In this document: one piece after another, positions 10,505-21,391 of the stretch
How positions within the stretch are numbered: position 1 is the stretch's first letter
Layout: every line of letters begins with the position of its first letter
Source of the DNA: Pisolithus tinctorius
Lineage: Eukaryota > Basidiomycota > Agaricomycetes > Boletales > Pisolithaceae
Assembly: GCA_024663395.1 (NCBI GenBank)
Contig: JANFAH010000069.1
Location: 124,001-188,000, forward strand
Length of the DNA stretch: 64,000 nucleotides
Reading direction: 5' to 3'
Notes under the pieces: generated by a model
Seen by the model: only the letters and a program-made list of their open reading frames with translations
The model's database searches: none
Told to the model about the DNA's origin: nothing
Position numbers and translations under genes: made by a program

Positions 10505-11090
10505 CCCAGTGAGGTCAGCCAACTCCACTTGCAGGAGGTGGGTGCATCCTCCAAACAGGTTGGCTGACCCCACTTCCAGGCAGTGGGTCTACCCTCCAAA
10601 CAGGTCAGCCTCCCCCACTTCCAGGAGGTGGGTGCATGCTCCAAACAGGTTGGCTGACCCCACTTCCAGGCAGTGGGTGCACCCTCCAAACAGGTCGGCC
10701 AAACCCACTTCCAGGAGGTGGGTCCACCCTCCAGCCAGGTCGGCCAACCCCACTTCCAGGCACTGGGTCTGCCCTCCAGCCAGGTTGGCCAACCCCACTT
10801 TCAGGCACTGGGTCCCCCCTCCAGCCAGGTCGGCTGACCCCACTTCCAGGCAGTGGGTCCACCCTCCAAACAGGTTGGCCAAACCCACTTCCAGGCAGTG
10901 GGTCCACCCTCCAAACAGGTTGGCCAAACCCACTTCCAGGCAGTGGGTCCACCCTCCAAACAGGTTGGCCGACCCCACTTCCAGGAGGTGGGTCCACCCT
11001 CCAGCCAGGTTGGCCGACCCCACTTCCAGGCACTGGGTCCACCCTCCAAACAGGTCGGCCGAACCCACTTCCAGGCACCGGCCTACCCAC
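10505..11090 (+). repeat. 45-bp minisatellite, right arm, about 13 copies
   Basis: Thirteen or so 45-bp units such as CCCACTTCCAGGCAGTGGGT plus CCACCCTCCAAACAGGTTGGCCAAA. Variants alternate AAACAGGT with AGCCAGGT and CAGTGGG with AGGTGGG or CACTGGG. Because 45 is divisible by three and the unit lacks stops in most frames, long 15-residue-repeat frames appear on both strands; I treat these as by-products. Confidence 0.92.
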
Positions 11091-11189
11091 CTTTGGGCAC
11101 CATCGGCCAACATCGGTTAGTCCCACTTTTAGGACAAAATGTACATGTTGGATGACCCACTTTCAGGCCTACAGGTGACTGAAGGGTCT

Positions 11190-12705
11190 GGGCATGTCTG
11201 GGACTTGATTGAGGTGGCACCACAGCCAGAGGAGAGGCTGGAGACCATCTATGCATGGGTGGAGGACTGGGACAAGACATGGGTGAGCAACCTTCCACTG
11301 TAGTGTGTCACGTGTTGACAGAGATCCACAGGCCAGCATTCACTCATGGTGGAAATACATCGATGACAATGGAATTTCTGTGCTGAAGGTTCATGATGAG
11401 TGCATGCACAACTACACCAAGGAATCTGTGATGTGCCAAAGCCTTCTAGTCCTGGGTGCTATTGCCATTGCTGACCTCCATGACAGATCCACATCGATGA
11501 CATCTTTGAAGACTACCAGGAGAGGGTAGAGTTGAGGGTGCAGCTTGAGGTGGAGAGGTTGACAAGGGAACTCTCTATGCTCATGTGCAGACAGGCAGCA
11601 ATGGCAGTAGGTGAAGGTCAAGGCCGCATGCCCAGTGATACTGAAGCAGGGGAGCCCTCGAGGGGAACTGGACAACAAGTGAGGCAACAGATGGAAGGTA
11701 CAGGCAAGGGGAAGGGCAAGGAAAAGGTACACCCTACCCTCCAGGAAACTCCGAGCACGATGGCTAATGTTCAAAAACTCCGCAGGCCACAGACAAAGTC
11801 AATGAGTTGGAGAACAATGAAGGCAAACACCCACCGAACCCTGACCAATCAAAAACTGGCGCTCCGGCACCCAAAGCTGACCTTTGATGCAGGGAGTGCA
11901 TGAAGGTAAATGCAGAGTGCGAAGGGCTACCTGGGGAGTTGTGCAAGCGATGCAGGCAGGCCAAGTGGAAGTGTAGCCAGTTGCTCAGAGTGGGTAGGAA
12001 GGTGAGTATGAGCTGATCGTGACATGAGGAATGAGGACACTGAACCATAACACAGCACAAGAACACTGGTAGTGGAGAGATGGCTGCTGGGCCATCGCAT
12101 AAATGGACCAAGTCAGTAACGGCAACGGTGATGACTGAAACTCTGGTGATGACTGGGCTGAAACTCCAGATCCCTGCTTGCAAACCACCCCCCAGGCAAA
12201 ACTCCAAACTGACTCCCAGGCACCCAACACCTCATGCTAGTCCCCCATTGACCTCAAACATGCCTCCTCCTCCCACACCTCAACCTCCCCTCTTCCTTCC
12301 ATCAGCAACCCCTGCACCTTGACCTCACCCTGAGCTAACTCCACCACCAATGGACAATCCAGGAGACCTCAGTGATGGTGGACTTTTTGGCAGACCGACA
12401 GGATTATTGGATGATCCACCTGTGCCCGTCATCAGCACACAGGACCGGTCTGGAGTTCCCCCAGTCAAAGAAACTCTGCAGATTGCAAACCCGAGTGAAT
12501 TGACTATGCGCAAGACTCTTGCTGAGTGCATCTGACTGTTGGAGGGTAGGGCAGACAATGAGGAGTTTGAGTTGACCCAGATCCACCAGATGCTGGGGCT
12601 GTTGGCAATGCGAGTAGAGTGACAGATTGGCGCAGTTCAGGGGCGACATGAGGAGCTGAAGAGGTTGAAGGATCAGCTCAAAGATATGTAGGTATGTGTA
12701 CAGTA
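11190..12705 (+). pseudogene. Degraded coding-like region with a Zn2Cys6-type motif
   Basis: Several short + strand frames in sequence (11305-11529, 11532-11903, 12080-12322, 12350-12535) have the composition of agaricomycete proteins: E/R-rich, then a Pro/Ser-rich linker. At 11888-11974 one frame reads C-X2-C-X6-C-X7-C-X2-C-X6-C with basic residues (KRCRQAKWKCS), which fits the fungal Zn2Cys6 cluster consensus. A stop lies directly upstream of the first Cys codon and the frames do not join without shifts or introns, so the gene is broken or strongly spliced. Such Zn2Cys6-like hypothetical proteins are common near transposons in Agaricomycetes; the function is unknown. Confidence 0.4.
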
Positions 12706-12969
12706 GCATAAGTATATTGCAGAATTTATTTGTTTTATTTTATTTTGTGGATCTTTTGGCATTTTGAACAGGATTATCGCTAAGAAGGAGCAGGGAAAGA
12801 GAACAAATCAACAAGAGACTAGAGATGAGTGGAAATGTTTTTTTTTTTTTTTGTGAGTTGTGAAGACAGTTTTGTTTCATATGAGATGCAGAGGGTATAT
12901 ATATAAGCCAAAGGAAAAGCAGAGAAAGAGAGGAAAGAAAAGAAAGAAAAAGATAGAGAGAAAGGTGTG
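12706..12969. other. AT-rich sequence after the pol end of gypsy B
   Basis: Contains a T12-13 run at about 12838, a TATATATA tract at about 12897 and an A/G-rich stretch 12910-12965. On the minus strand this is just 3' of the integrase stop. No LTR sequence is found here, which is why the 3' LTR is placed at 6462-7481. Confidence 0.5.
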
Positions 12970-14100
12970 CTACTCATCTGATTCGTCCAAAGGGATGCCA
13001 GTGAGTGCAGGGTCTGGTAGTGAATCGTCTTCCAAGTGATCCAAGTCACTTGCAGAAATTCCAGTCAACTGCATGACTTCGATACAAGAGTTGTTCTGCA
13101 GGAAATAGGGGTAAAGATGGAAGGCAGCAAAATGGGATTTGGACACAGCACCATCTAATTCTGCCAGGATGTACAAGCCTCCTTTGGTTTGCCAAATGAT
13201 GATCATGGGGCCTAGGTAGCGTGGTTTGGTTTTGCAATCTAGTTCTCGCTCAATGCATGAATTCCACATGAGGACGAGTGACCCAGGTTTGAAGTCGAAG
13301 TCTTGGATGGTGTGTGCAAAATGAGTGATAAAGTCTTTGACCAACACAAAGCAAGACTTCAGAATGAGATCATGGATGTGAGCAAGATCTTCTGATTGTT
13401 TCTGGAGTTGTCAAGTGCAATGGGTGATGAGTTCTGACATTGAGTAAAATTCCACCTTGAAAGGGGCTAAGAATGTCACCTTGGCAATGTCAAAGGGGAG
13501 TCTAGGTTCAATGCCATGAGCCATATAGAACAGAGAAAACCCAGTTGCCTTGTGAATCATAACCCTCTCTGCCCAGAACACTGTAGGAGCCACCTCTGAC
13601 CACTTTGATGCTTCTCTGCTGCAACTCTTTACCAATGCCTCCCTCACATTGAAATGCTGATGCTCAACAACTCCATTAGCTTGTGAGTTATAGGGTGAGA
13701 TTCGTATGTGGCAAATTCCAAAGGTCTTGGAGAGCCAATTGAGGGCGAGTACATAGGGACCACCATTATCTGTGACAATTTCTGCAACAGCACCCCAACA
13801 GCACAAGATCTGCTCGAAGATGAATTTTCTGATGGTCTTGCTGGTTTCTGTGTGAAGCATAGCCCACTCTGGATAACTAGTGAGTGAACAGCAAGCTTGG
13901 GTGATGTAGCGAAATCCATTTGACTTTGGCATTAAGAATGTGTCCATATATGCTTTAAAGAATAGGGGCTCAGGGATGGCAACAACTGGTGGAATATGTA
14001 TGCGATCCAAACAGCATATTTGGCACTTGTGACATGACTTGACATACCAGCAGATGTCCTGCTCTAGCATAGGCCACCAGAAACAAGTCAGCAACTGCAT
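12970..14100 (-). pseudogene. Integrase of gypsy B, degraded
   Basis: Frames 14100-13411 and 13347-12970 cover the HHCC zinc domain (CHKCQICC), the core with D (AYMDTFLMP), TDNGG and the E (GVVEHQHFNVRE), and the C-terminal region (KPRYLGPMIII...LAELDGAV). The catalytic triad residues are still readable, but the two parts are separated by a stop at about 13408. The frame ends in an acidic tail (LPDPALTGIPLDESDE) before the AT-rich 3' region. Confidence 0.8.
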
Positions 14101-14160
14101 GCAGGTCGAGTAGATACCCTTGTGTCCTAGCTCATCATGAGCCTGACAAAGAATCCTGAG

Positions 14161-15039
14161 TCATTTGTGAGGGGTGACTACTAGTTGGTGACATCCTTGA
14201 GGGTCTTTTCTCCACAGCTCTCCTCCTTTGATGAAATACCAAGTGGTGAGATGCACCAGGCTTTCCAACTCCCCTTCCTCCAATCCTTCTGGTGTCTTCT
14301 TCATCTCCAAAAATTCCTTCACCACTTTCAACCTCTCCTCTCTCTGGATCACTTTCTCTGAGCATGGAATTCCCATCTCATAGACACTTGGCAAGGTTTG
14401 TTTGGAGGAATAGATGCCTAGACTCTGTGACAAGACCAAAGGTGAGTCTGACAAGGTACTCAGAATTTCTGAAGGGTAAGGCTGAGACTCGAAACAGGCC
14501 TCCCTACAGTTCAAGAGCTTGACAATGAAGGCTCCACACTCATCTATCCAGTCCTCATAGTCCTCTTCCCCATCCTCATCTTCTGCTGCTTTCAGTCTCC
14601 TTGAAAGACCATCCAGCACTGCATGCTTGTGTGCAGGGACATGTATGAGCTCAAAGTTGAATAAAAGAATTCCCGCAATCCAGCAGTTGATGGTAGCGTT
14701 GGGCTGTAAGTTGAGATTGTTAATCATCCCCTTTATATCTCATGTGTCAACCTCAACAACTAAATTCCACACACCAAAAATGTGAAGTCTGACATTGTGT
14801 AAAGTGTGGAAAAGACCAAAGAGCTCCAGTTTGGCTTGGCTATAATGGCGTTCACAGTTGTTGAGAGTTATTGAGCCGAACCTTGCAGGATAGTGTTTTT
14901 CATCTTCCCCTTCCTGCATGAGGAGGTATCCTATAGCGATATTTGAGGTGTCAACTGCCAGAATGACCTTCCTATCAGAGTTGTAGTCAATAGTGCATAG
15001 CGCAGGCGATGAGATGATAGCTTGGCAAAGATAATCCAT
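14161..15039 (-). pseudogene. RNase H and connection domain of gypsy B, degraded
   Basis: 15039-14740 reads like the RNase H start of gypsy elements (VILAVDTSNIAIGYLLMQ, then ARFGSITLNNCERHYSQAKLELFGLFHTL). 14727-14161 continues with FELIHVPAHKHAVLDGLSRR and an acidic stretch EDEDGEEDYEDWIDE. A stop separates the two parts at about 14737. The order after RT and before integrase is that of Ty3/gypsy pol. Confidence 0.8.
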
Positions 15040-15102
15040 GGCTTCTCTGTGTTCATCATGGAATTCAAAGGAGACATCTTTCTTGGTCAGCTCAATGAGG
15101 GG

Positions 15103-16578
15103 TCATGTGTGCTTAGTGAAATCCTTGATAAAGATCCTGCAATATGAGCAAAGACCTAAAAATCTGTGCACTTTGGTGATGTTAGTGCAGTAGGGCCAAT
15201 CTTTAATTTTCTGGACTTTAGCCTCATCTGGAATTCTCCCCTTGAACAACACTTTATGACTGACCACTATGATAGATGGCACAGCAATGATGCATTTCTT
15301 TGCTGAGACAGTAGCTCCTCTGTGACACAGACAATGTAAGATGCAGTTGATGTTCTGCAGATGTTCCCAGATGAAGTGTCTGATCCTGGAGTTTTGTGCA
15401 ATCATCTGGTAGGTACCATCAGAATTTTGGTAATGAGATTTGGGGCCTTTGATCAGGCAGTCATTGATGAACAGGATGGTAACTTCCGGGATTTCCTCCT
15501 TCAATATCCAACAGATGTCTCCATGGAAAATCTGGACAGCGTTTGTGTAGCCCATAGGTAGTTTGGTGAGTCAAAGGGTACCAATAGGGGTTTGGAAAGT
15601 AGTAAGATCGCAGTATTTGTTGTGGATGGTGCGATGATTGTATCTGACCATAAGATCTAAAATCCTGTATACAGAGTAGCAGGTGAAAGCTTTTGCAATC
15701 GAGTTGACAAAGGGGGGAACAGCTGAATCCTGTATAGATATGGCATTCAGAGGTTGTAAGTCATGGACAAGGTGCAGAGATTTTCCATCCTTCTTGACTA
15801 TGCAGAACCATTTTGAGTGATAGGATGAAGTAGAAGGTTCATAGACACCTGTGGAAATCTTTTCTTTGATTATGCCGACAACATCATGAAAAATGGCTGG
15901 AGGTATGGGGATATTCTGCTCAACCCAGGGTTTGTGGGCTAGTGTAGGTATCTTCAGTGGTGGAAACATATCTTCTTGGAAGGTTCCTCTTTCTGTGGCA
16001 TCCCAAGCAAAGGTGGTCTCGTGTGTCTTGACCAGCCATCGCACCAGATTTAACTCCATGGGCCAGAGGAACTTTGAAGGGTCCAGGTTGAGCTTGTCAG
16101 CCCTTTCCTGGGTGAACCTGGAGCCTGGCATGAATGGAGGAGGATGAGTAGGTAATACAGGTAGGTCTGTGAGAGGATCTCCAGCCTCCCAATGCTCTAC
16201 CCAGAATTCCACAGGCATCGACATCAGTACAGGCCTGACCTTCTTCACTACAGGTTTGTATTTTAAGATATGAAGGATGGGATCAAACTGGTAAGTAGAA
16301 CGTAAGGCTGAAATTGTCAGTGGTGAAACAGTAGTGCTAGTAGAAAATAAGAAAGGGTCATTCAAAGAAATGGAACTAGAATTGAACGGGTCAATTGGGG
16401 GCATACTGTTGCTTTGTAAATTATAGAGCAATGCTGCAGCAGAATTTTGGGTAGTATCTGTAGAGAAAAGAGAAGCTGGCTTCGAAGGTAACAAGGGAGA
16501 ATCAGAAACATAGAGCAAACACATGGAGAAAATGTTATCATGGCCTCCTCGTGATCTAAATGAGTCATTGACTGACAC
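15103..16578 (-). pseudogene. Reverse transcriptase of gypsy B, active site lost
   Basis: 16578-15571 holds the region upstream and the first RT motifs (SKWFCIVKKDGKSLHLVHDLQPLNAI), and 15555-15103 the rest. The catalytic motif expected as (F/Y)xDD reads FINDC, so one of the two metal-binding Asp residues is Asn. A stop interrupts the gene at about 15568. The enzyme is dead. Confidence 0.85.
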
Positions 16579-16830
16579 TAAAAACCCTGCTCAGGTTGTT
16601 TCATGTGGTGATGCATCTCCTTGCATGTGAAGTAGTCTTCTTCATCATTGGAATTTATGAACTGTGGAAGAGGCTGTAGTCTGTTTCAAGGGCACATTGG
16701 AATTAACACCTGTCTTCCCATGTTAGGGTCACAAATCTCCAGGGACTGTTCTCCATCAGGGAAATCTCGTAGGATGCTAGAGAGCAGACAGATGAAGGGT
16801 CACCCAAGAAGTAGATCAAATGGAGCATGA

Positions 16831-17202
16831 TCAAACCTGAATTTGGAGGTGTGCTTCGATATTCCCTATGCGCAAGGATGCATTCTCTATGACACCTAGA
16901 GTACTTTCTTTGGATTGATTAGTGGCTTTGAGAGTCATGCTCATGTCAGAATGAAGAGGAGCCCCTAAGGCCTCCCATAGTTCATGATGCAAGGCTACCA
17001 CCTGACAACCACTGTCCAGAATGCATTTGATGTGGAGTTTGTCCATTAAGACACCATCGACAGTGTGTAAGGGGGCAGTTGCAAGGCCTACACACTTCCC
17101 TTTGATGTCTCTGACCCAGAATTGTTCATAGGATGCCCAGGTAGGTGACACCACAGCTTCTGATGCCATTTCCAGGCCACCAATTGTTATCTTCTTCATC
17201 AC
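16831..17202 (-). pseudogene. Aspartic protease region of gypsy B
   Basis: The 123-residue frame contains KCILDSGCQVVALHHELWEA, the D-S/T-G active-site motif of retroviral-type proteases, followed by LGAPLHSDMSMTLKATNQ. It lies between the gag zinc knuckle and RT, and is separated from both by stops. Confidence 0.75.
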
Positions 17203-17337
17203 AGCCAGTTCTCAGACCTGCTTATGAATCTCCAGGCTGACAGAAAGGAGGTCTTTGGTAGAGCTTTCCATCTTTGCTTCTAAGACTTGGTTCACAAGAT
17301 GTCTGGTAGCAGCTGCTTCATTGAAACTGCTCTGGTA

Positions 17338-19269
17338 TCAAAATTGGGGTGTGGGAATTGTTGTAGGCTTAGATTTCCTGGGATCTGTGGGATTAGAGAC
17401 AGCTGGAGTTTTACTAATGGTTGGGTTCTCTGTAACATGGACAGGATTGTTTGGAACAGAATTAACAACTGGCCTGGGGGTGGTTGACGCATTAGCAGGC
17501 GCTGGACTTGTTGCAGGGTTTTGCTGACAGTGGGCCAGAATTTCTACACCATCAAAACGAGCAGCCTTCTTCTTCTTGATATTATTTTTCAATTCTTCTA
17601 TTTGTGTGTAAGCTCTCGCCAGGGTGCACTGGTCTTCTTCATCTGCATTACTCTCTAGTTCTTTGTTGATTAGGCAGGAGGAGGGATGTAGGTCGACCTG
17701 AAACTCTGCAGATTCTTCATTAGTGAAGAACATCATGCTGACAAGATGAGGTGGGGTATCACGTCCTCAAGACGAGTTCAATGACTGGCTAGGATGTTGT
17801 ATGGAGATGAGGTTTGCTGAGGTGATGATAGAATCACACATGGCGAGGAAGTTGTTGATCTTTTCTTTAAAGTTCTGGCCAGCAGCTGTCCTGGGAATGT
17901 CAGAACCATCAGGCATAAATACTCTTCCCCCTATCAGGGTGCATTTCCCAGCTTGTACATATTCACAACACAGTGCACACTCTGCTGTACGGTGACCATC
18001 AGTGCTCCTGCAGAAGAAACACCATGGGTCAAAAGATGATGGAATTGGGCCTCTTGACCTTGCTGAGGGGGTGACATGTCAGTAGGTTGTTGGGTGACTT
18101 GGACATACTCATGTTTTAAGATAGTGGGGACAGTCGATGACAAAGGGGGTGCAGAGTTCTGGGGAAACAAAGCCAAAGAATCAGGCTGGGGGAGATTTTG
18201 TTTTGCTCCACTGAGCAGGTAGTTAGCATGCTTGTAGACCAGATCAAACTCCCAAGGTTTGTCAATGTCATGATCTAGGTCTGAAAGTTGCAATCATATG
18301 AGCAAGGAATTCTGAAACCTCGGGGGAAACCCCTCAAGGAATTTCTCATTGATGTAGTCCTCAGGGAGCTTCTTCTTCTTCTGGACGAGGCCCAGGATGC
18401 ATTGGAATTCCCGGACATATTTACTGAGATCTTCCAGCAATCCCATAGGTTTCTGAACTTGATGGTAGAGTAAGGTTTCCAGGTCAGCTTTGGTATAGCA
18501 ACAATCTTGCACTGAGGCACCTGGATAGCAGTTCAGGAGTTCTTTGGAAAATGCATCCCAGTCATTGAAGCCATTGGTTGCAGCATCTAAGGGGGACCAA
18601 AATTCTGCCTCATTGTGATCAGCATAATGGATGACCCAGTGGATTTTATCTCTTCCAGTGTCAAGGCCAGCTTCGATGCAGAGTTGTTTGATGTCTTCAA
18701 GGTAGCAAGTGATGTCTTCAGTATGACCAGAAAACTTCAGGGCTCTGTTAGAGCCCCTGAGTGGCATGTCTCTAGCTCCAGACATTATGTGAATGGATGC
18801 AGAATTTAAGAGTGGGGCGACTGAGGTATTCTGAGTGGGAACTTGGGTGGGGGAAACAATAGCAGGATTTAAAGTGAGTGATTTCAAAGGGATAAGGAGT
18901 TGTTCAGTAGCGAGTTTGGAATTACTAGATGACGAGGGTGACAAAGAGGTTAGTTCTGAGGGAGGCGAAAGTTCTTGGCGCTCTGCAGGAGGATCGAAGG
19001 GTTTGTCAAAGTTGAAACCTCCTGGAAATGCTGGGTAAAACACTGGGGACTCTGGGCTCTGAAAGATCTTGTCTAACCCGAGATCTGAGTCTGATGAGTG
19101 TGGCTCTGAAATATCTCTAGGATCAGTTACTGGAATTAAGATTTCTGATGAGGAAATAGATAGTCTGTGGAAGGGCTCCAGGAGCTCTTCAAGTTTGGTT
19201 CTTTGACAAGTGGGTCGTAAGGATCTCCTTTCCAGATCTACAGACCCCTCATGGTGGGCTCCAAAATGA
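17338..19269 (-). pseudogene. gag of gypsy B, interrupted
   Basis: The frame 19269-18297 opens through the primer site and carries the capsid-like region (NRALKFSGHTEDITCYLEDIK...WDAFSKELLNCYPGAS). A TGA at 18296-18294, probably from CGA Arg, separates it from 18293-17934. A zinc knuckle of the agaricomycete type follows in another frame (CFFC-X5-H-X4-C near 18050-18010, then EYVQAGKC). 17736-17338 is a Pro/Thr-rich linker toward the protease. At least two frame breaks are present. The start is uncertain; the first internal Met is in HIMSGARDMPLR. Confidence 0.75.
19245..19263 (-). promoter_or_regulatory. Primer-binding site of gypsy B
   Basis: Minus-strand TGGAGCCCACCATGAGGGG begins 6 nt after the 5' LTR end and starts with TGG, the complement of a tRNA CCA tail. 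The same sequence, with a C at one CpG, follows the unrelated family-L LTR at 53192-53210. The tRNA was not identified by eye. Confidence 0.6.
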
Positions 19270-20289
19270 TGTGGGACACTACCTCCAGGTAGCATGTGAA
19301 TAGGGGAAAGCTGTAGGGGAAATCCCTAGGCTTGACCCAAGGGGTGCTGAGTAGGAAGGAGACATAGAATGCGATGGTAGAGTCAGTCAAAGAGTCAAAT
19401 GTGGGGCATGGAATTTTATTCCACTGAGTCAAAGGTAGGGATAGACTTGCTTTTGAAATTCCAGGTGACAATCTTGCACTGACAAAGTAACTCCGAGACA
19501 AATTAAGTGCATGGGAGAGGAAAACAAGGTACTAGCAGATCAAGGACACAAAAACAAAGTAGATGCAGTAGATGCAAAGACACAGATACGCAGCAGACAC
19601 AGAGGATGCGAAGACTCTTTGAACTCTTTAGACTTGCACAAGACACAGAGTGTGGGTCCTAAAAAGATGATTCTTATTTTGTAGCTGAGGTGGAATTATA
19701 TAGTACATGGATAGTAAGGTACTGATCAGAGAAATGTGGGGCAGGTGAAGCAAAACTCCAAAACTCAAAGGGGGCAATGTGTCAGATGTCAAAGCCATAC
19801 AGCAATGTGTGAAAACAAACTGTAAGGTAGTAACTGAGAAAGACAACAGGAAAGATGGGTATCTTCCAACAGGACAAGTGTACACTGTACCATAGAGTGA
19901 AATGCAAAGGGTAGAGGCCATAGGTAGAAAGGGGTTCTTGCATTGTGGAGAAAGGTTCGCAGGAAAGGGATGAGAGGGGTAACCAGAGTTTTTACTGATG
20001 GTCTGCATGGTTTCCCAGCTATGTGGCAAGGCAAGGGTCAAGGCAACACAGCTGTGGAATTCCGGATAGACATATGTCAGGTTGATGTTGACATGGAATT
20101 TCAGGACGATGACTGGTGTGCATTATTGATGGATAGGGAAGCTCCAAAGGTTTGATGGGCGAGGCAGCGCATGAGGCAGATGCATGAGGCAGATGGAATA
20201 ATTCCAAAGATGACAGACATGGTTGGTAACAGCAGAATTTTGGTGTTGGCATCCCTATTTCGGCCTCAGGGAGTATACTACTCCCTACA
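19270..20289 (-). repeat. 5' LTR of gypsy B
   Basis: 1020 bp, pair of 6462-7481. On the minus strand it starts TGTAGGGAGTAG and ends GTGTCCCACA. A minus-strand TATATAA box lies at about 19695-19703. The primer site follows internally. Confidence 0.87.
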
Positions 20290-21390
20290 GTGTGCAAAGA
20301 GTCGATGGTATGAGGATGAGAAGGACAGTATAGTGAAAGTCCCGGTGAGCGTATCATATATAGTTTTCTTTAATATGAGTTTTGCCTCGAGCGACATTGC
20401 TCAACCGAGTTGCACTAGCCTTCAGGTGATTCTACTCACCCTGACTTATAATTTTGAGTTCTATTGTTTTTTCTTGGTGATAAGTCGTCTTAAGGATGAG
20501 CAATGATTGAGAGCACATGCATATAAAGATAGTAAATACACCACTGATCAGGAGTCTTTTTCTTTAGGTACATAAATGTATTTAAGATGCTTCGTGGAGG
20601 GCCAAAAAACTGTGCCTCGAAGAGCAGCCACTGCTCTGCTCTGCACTCAGTTCATTACTCACTTGTTCATGTGCTCAGAGTTGCCCATGGGGTCATTCAG
20701 TTCAAGGAACTCAGGGGCTGTGGAGTGGTTGAGGGCCGAAGGGGTCATCTGTGAGGAGGGCAAGAGTTTGTCCAAGGGTGAGAAGCTTTGAGGGCAGAGA
20801 GGGTTGCGCTGCGAGGCCAGGAGCAGGTCTTGGGAAAGAAGGGAGTCATGTTCAAGTAGTGTGAGGCTAGAGGGGTGAGGCACCATGTTCGAAGGTCAAG
20901 GGAAGCAGATGCGAGGGTGAGGATGTTTGTGCGAGGGGGAGAGTGACCAAGGACAGTTGAATTCTAAACCACCCCTTGGATGTAGGGAATGAGTTCAAGT
21001 TCCCTAGGAGAAGCAGTCTGGGTCAAGAGTTCAGGGGTGGAGAGTTTTCTTTTGTTTTATTTCCTTCTTTTGTTTTTTGCATTGTACCACTGGACTTAGT
21101 GGCGAGCAGTTGCATTGCTGACTAAGCACATGCACTGTGTTCACACGAGTTCAGTTTACCATTAAAAAAAAGTTCATGTCACAGGCCCTCAGTAGTAGGG
21201 TAAATTTGTCTCACAATTCAGTGAGTTTTTGAAGTTAGATTTATTACTTCAGGGAGTACCCAAAGTGCCAGGAGGACTGGCAAGAGTATTAGACAGGCAC
21301 AGCTAAGTATCCTTTTACAGTTCGCATTTTTTCCCTTTTACTACACTGCTTTTCTTGAAACAGGACCTCCCTTTTGGGTCAAGCACAAAT
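20290..21390. other. Unassigned region right of gypsy B
   Basis: The first 300 bp resemble the cassette array at 4733-6461 (exon-like GATGAGAAGGACAG, an intron-like end TTTTTCTTTAG at 20570), consistent with element B having split that array. From 20600 to 21390 only short frames occur; a minus-strand Leu/Ser/Pro-rich frame (20886-20659) has no recognisable family. Bases 21047-21080 are T-rich. Confidence 0.35.
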
Positions 21391-21391
21391 C

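Larger units (their letters stand above)
7846..11183. mobile_element. Possible TIR element with inverted 45-bp subterminal arrays
   Basis: The left end (7846 onward, TTCAGTCACTTGTAAGCCT) and the right end (back from 11183) are inverted copies of each other for about 100 bp. Each is followed inward by an array of the same 45-bp unit in inverted orientation (7955-8197 and 10505-11090). The interior holds a 190-bp tandem repeat, a TATA-type promoter-like block, hairpin repeats and telomere-like repeats, but no transposase frame. No target duplication is obvious, so the true ends may differ. It may be a non-autonomous DNA transposon or an inverted duplication. Confidence 0.4.
6462..20289 (-). mobile_element. 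Gypsy B, about 13.8 kb LTR element with 5.5 kb cargo, degraded
   Basis: Two LTRs of exactly 1020 bp in the same orientation bound this block. Next to the right (5') LTR is a primer site (19245-19263), followed by gag, protease, RT, RNase H and integrase on the minus strand, ending at 12970. Next to the left (3') LTR a purine-rich tract (GGGAGG) abuts the LTR. Between the pol end (12970) and the 3' LTR lie 5.5 kb without retroviral genes. No flush 5-bp target duplication is visible, although GTGTGC adjoins the right end and lies 2 bp off the left end. Every gene of the element carries stops or frameshifts. Confidence 0.72.

Noticed and set aside
7955..11090. CRISPR array
   Set aside because: Units are contiguous 45-bp repeats without unique spacers, in a eukaryotic genome.
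10497..11178. Long frames of 15-residue repeats (WVHPPNRLAKPTSRQ type) on both strands
   Set aside because: The 45-bp period is divisible by three and the unit lacks stops in most frames, so several frames stay open at once. No start context or intron signals support a protein.
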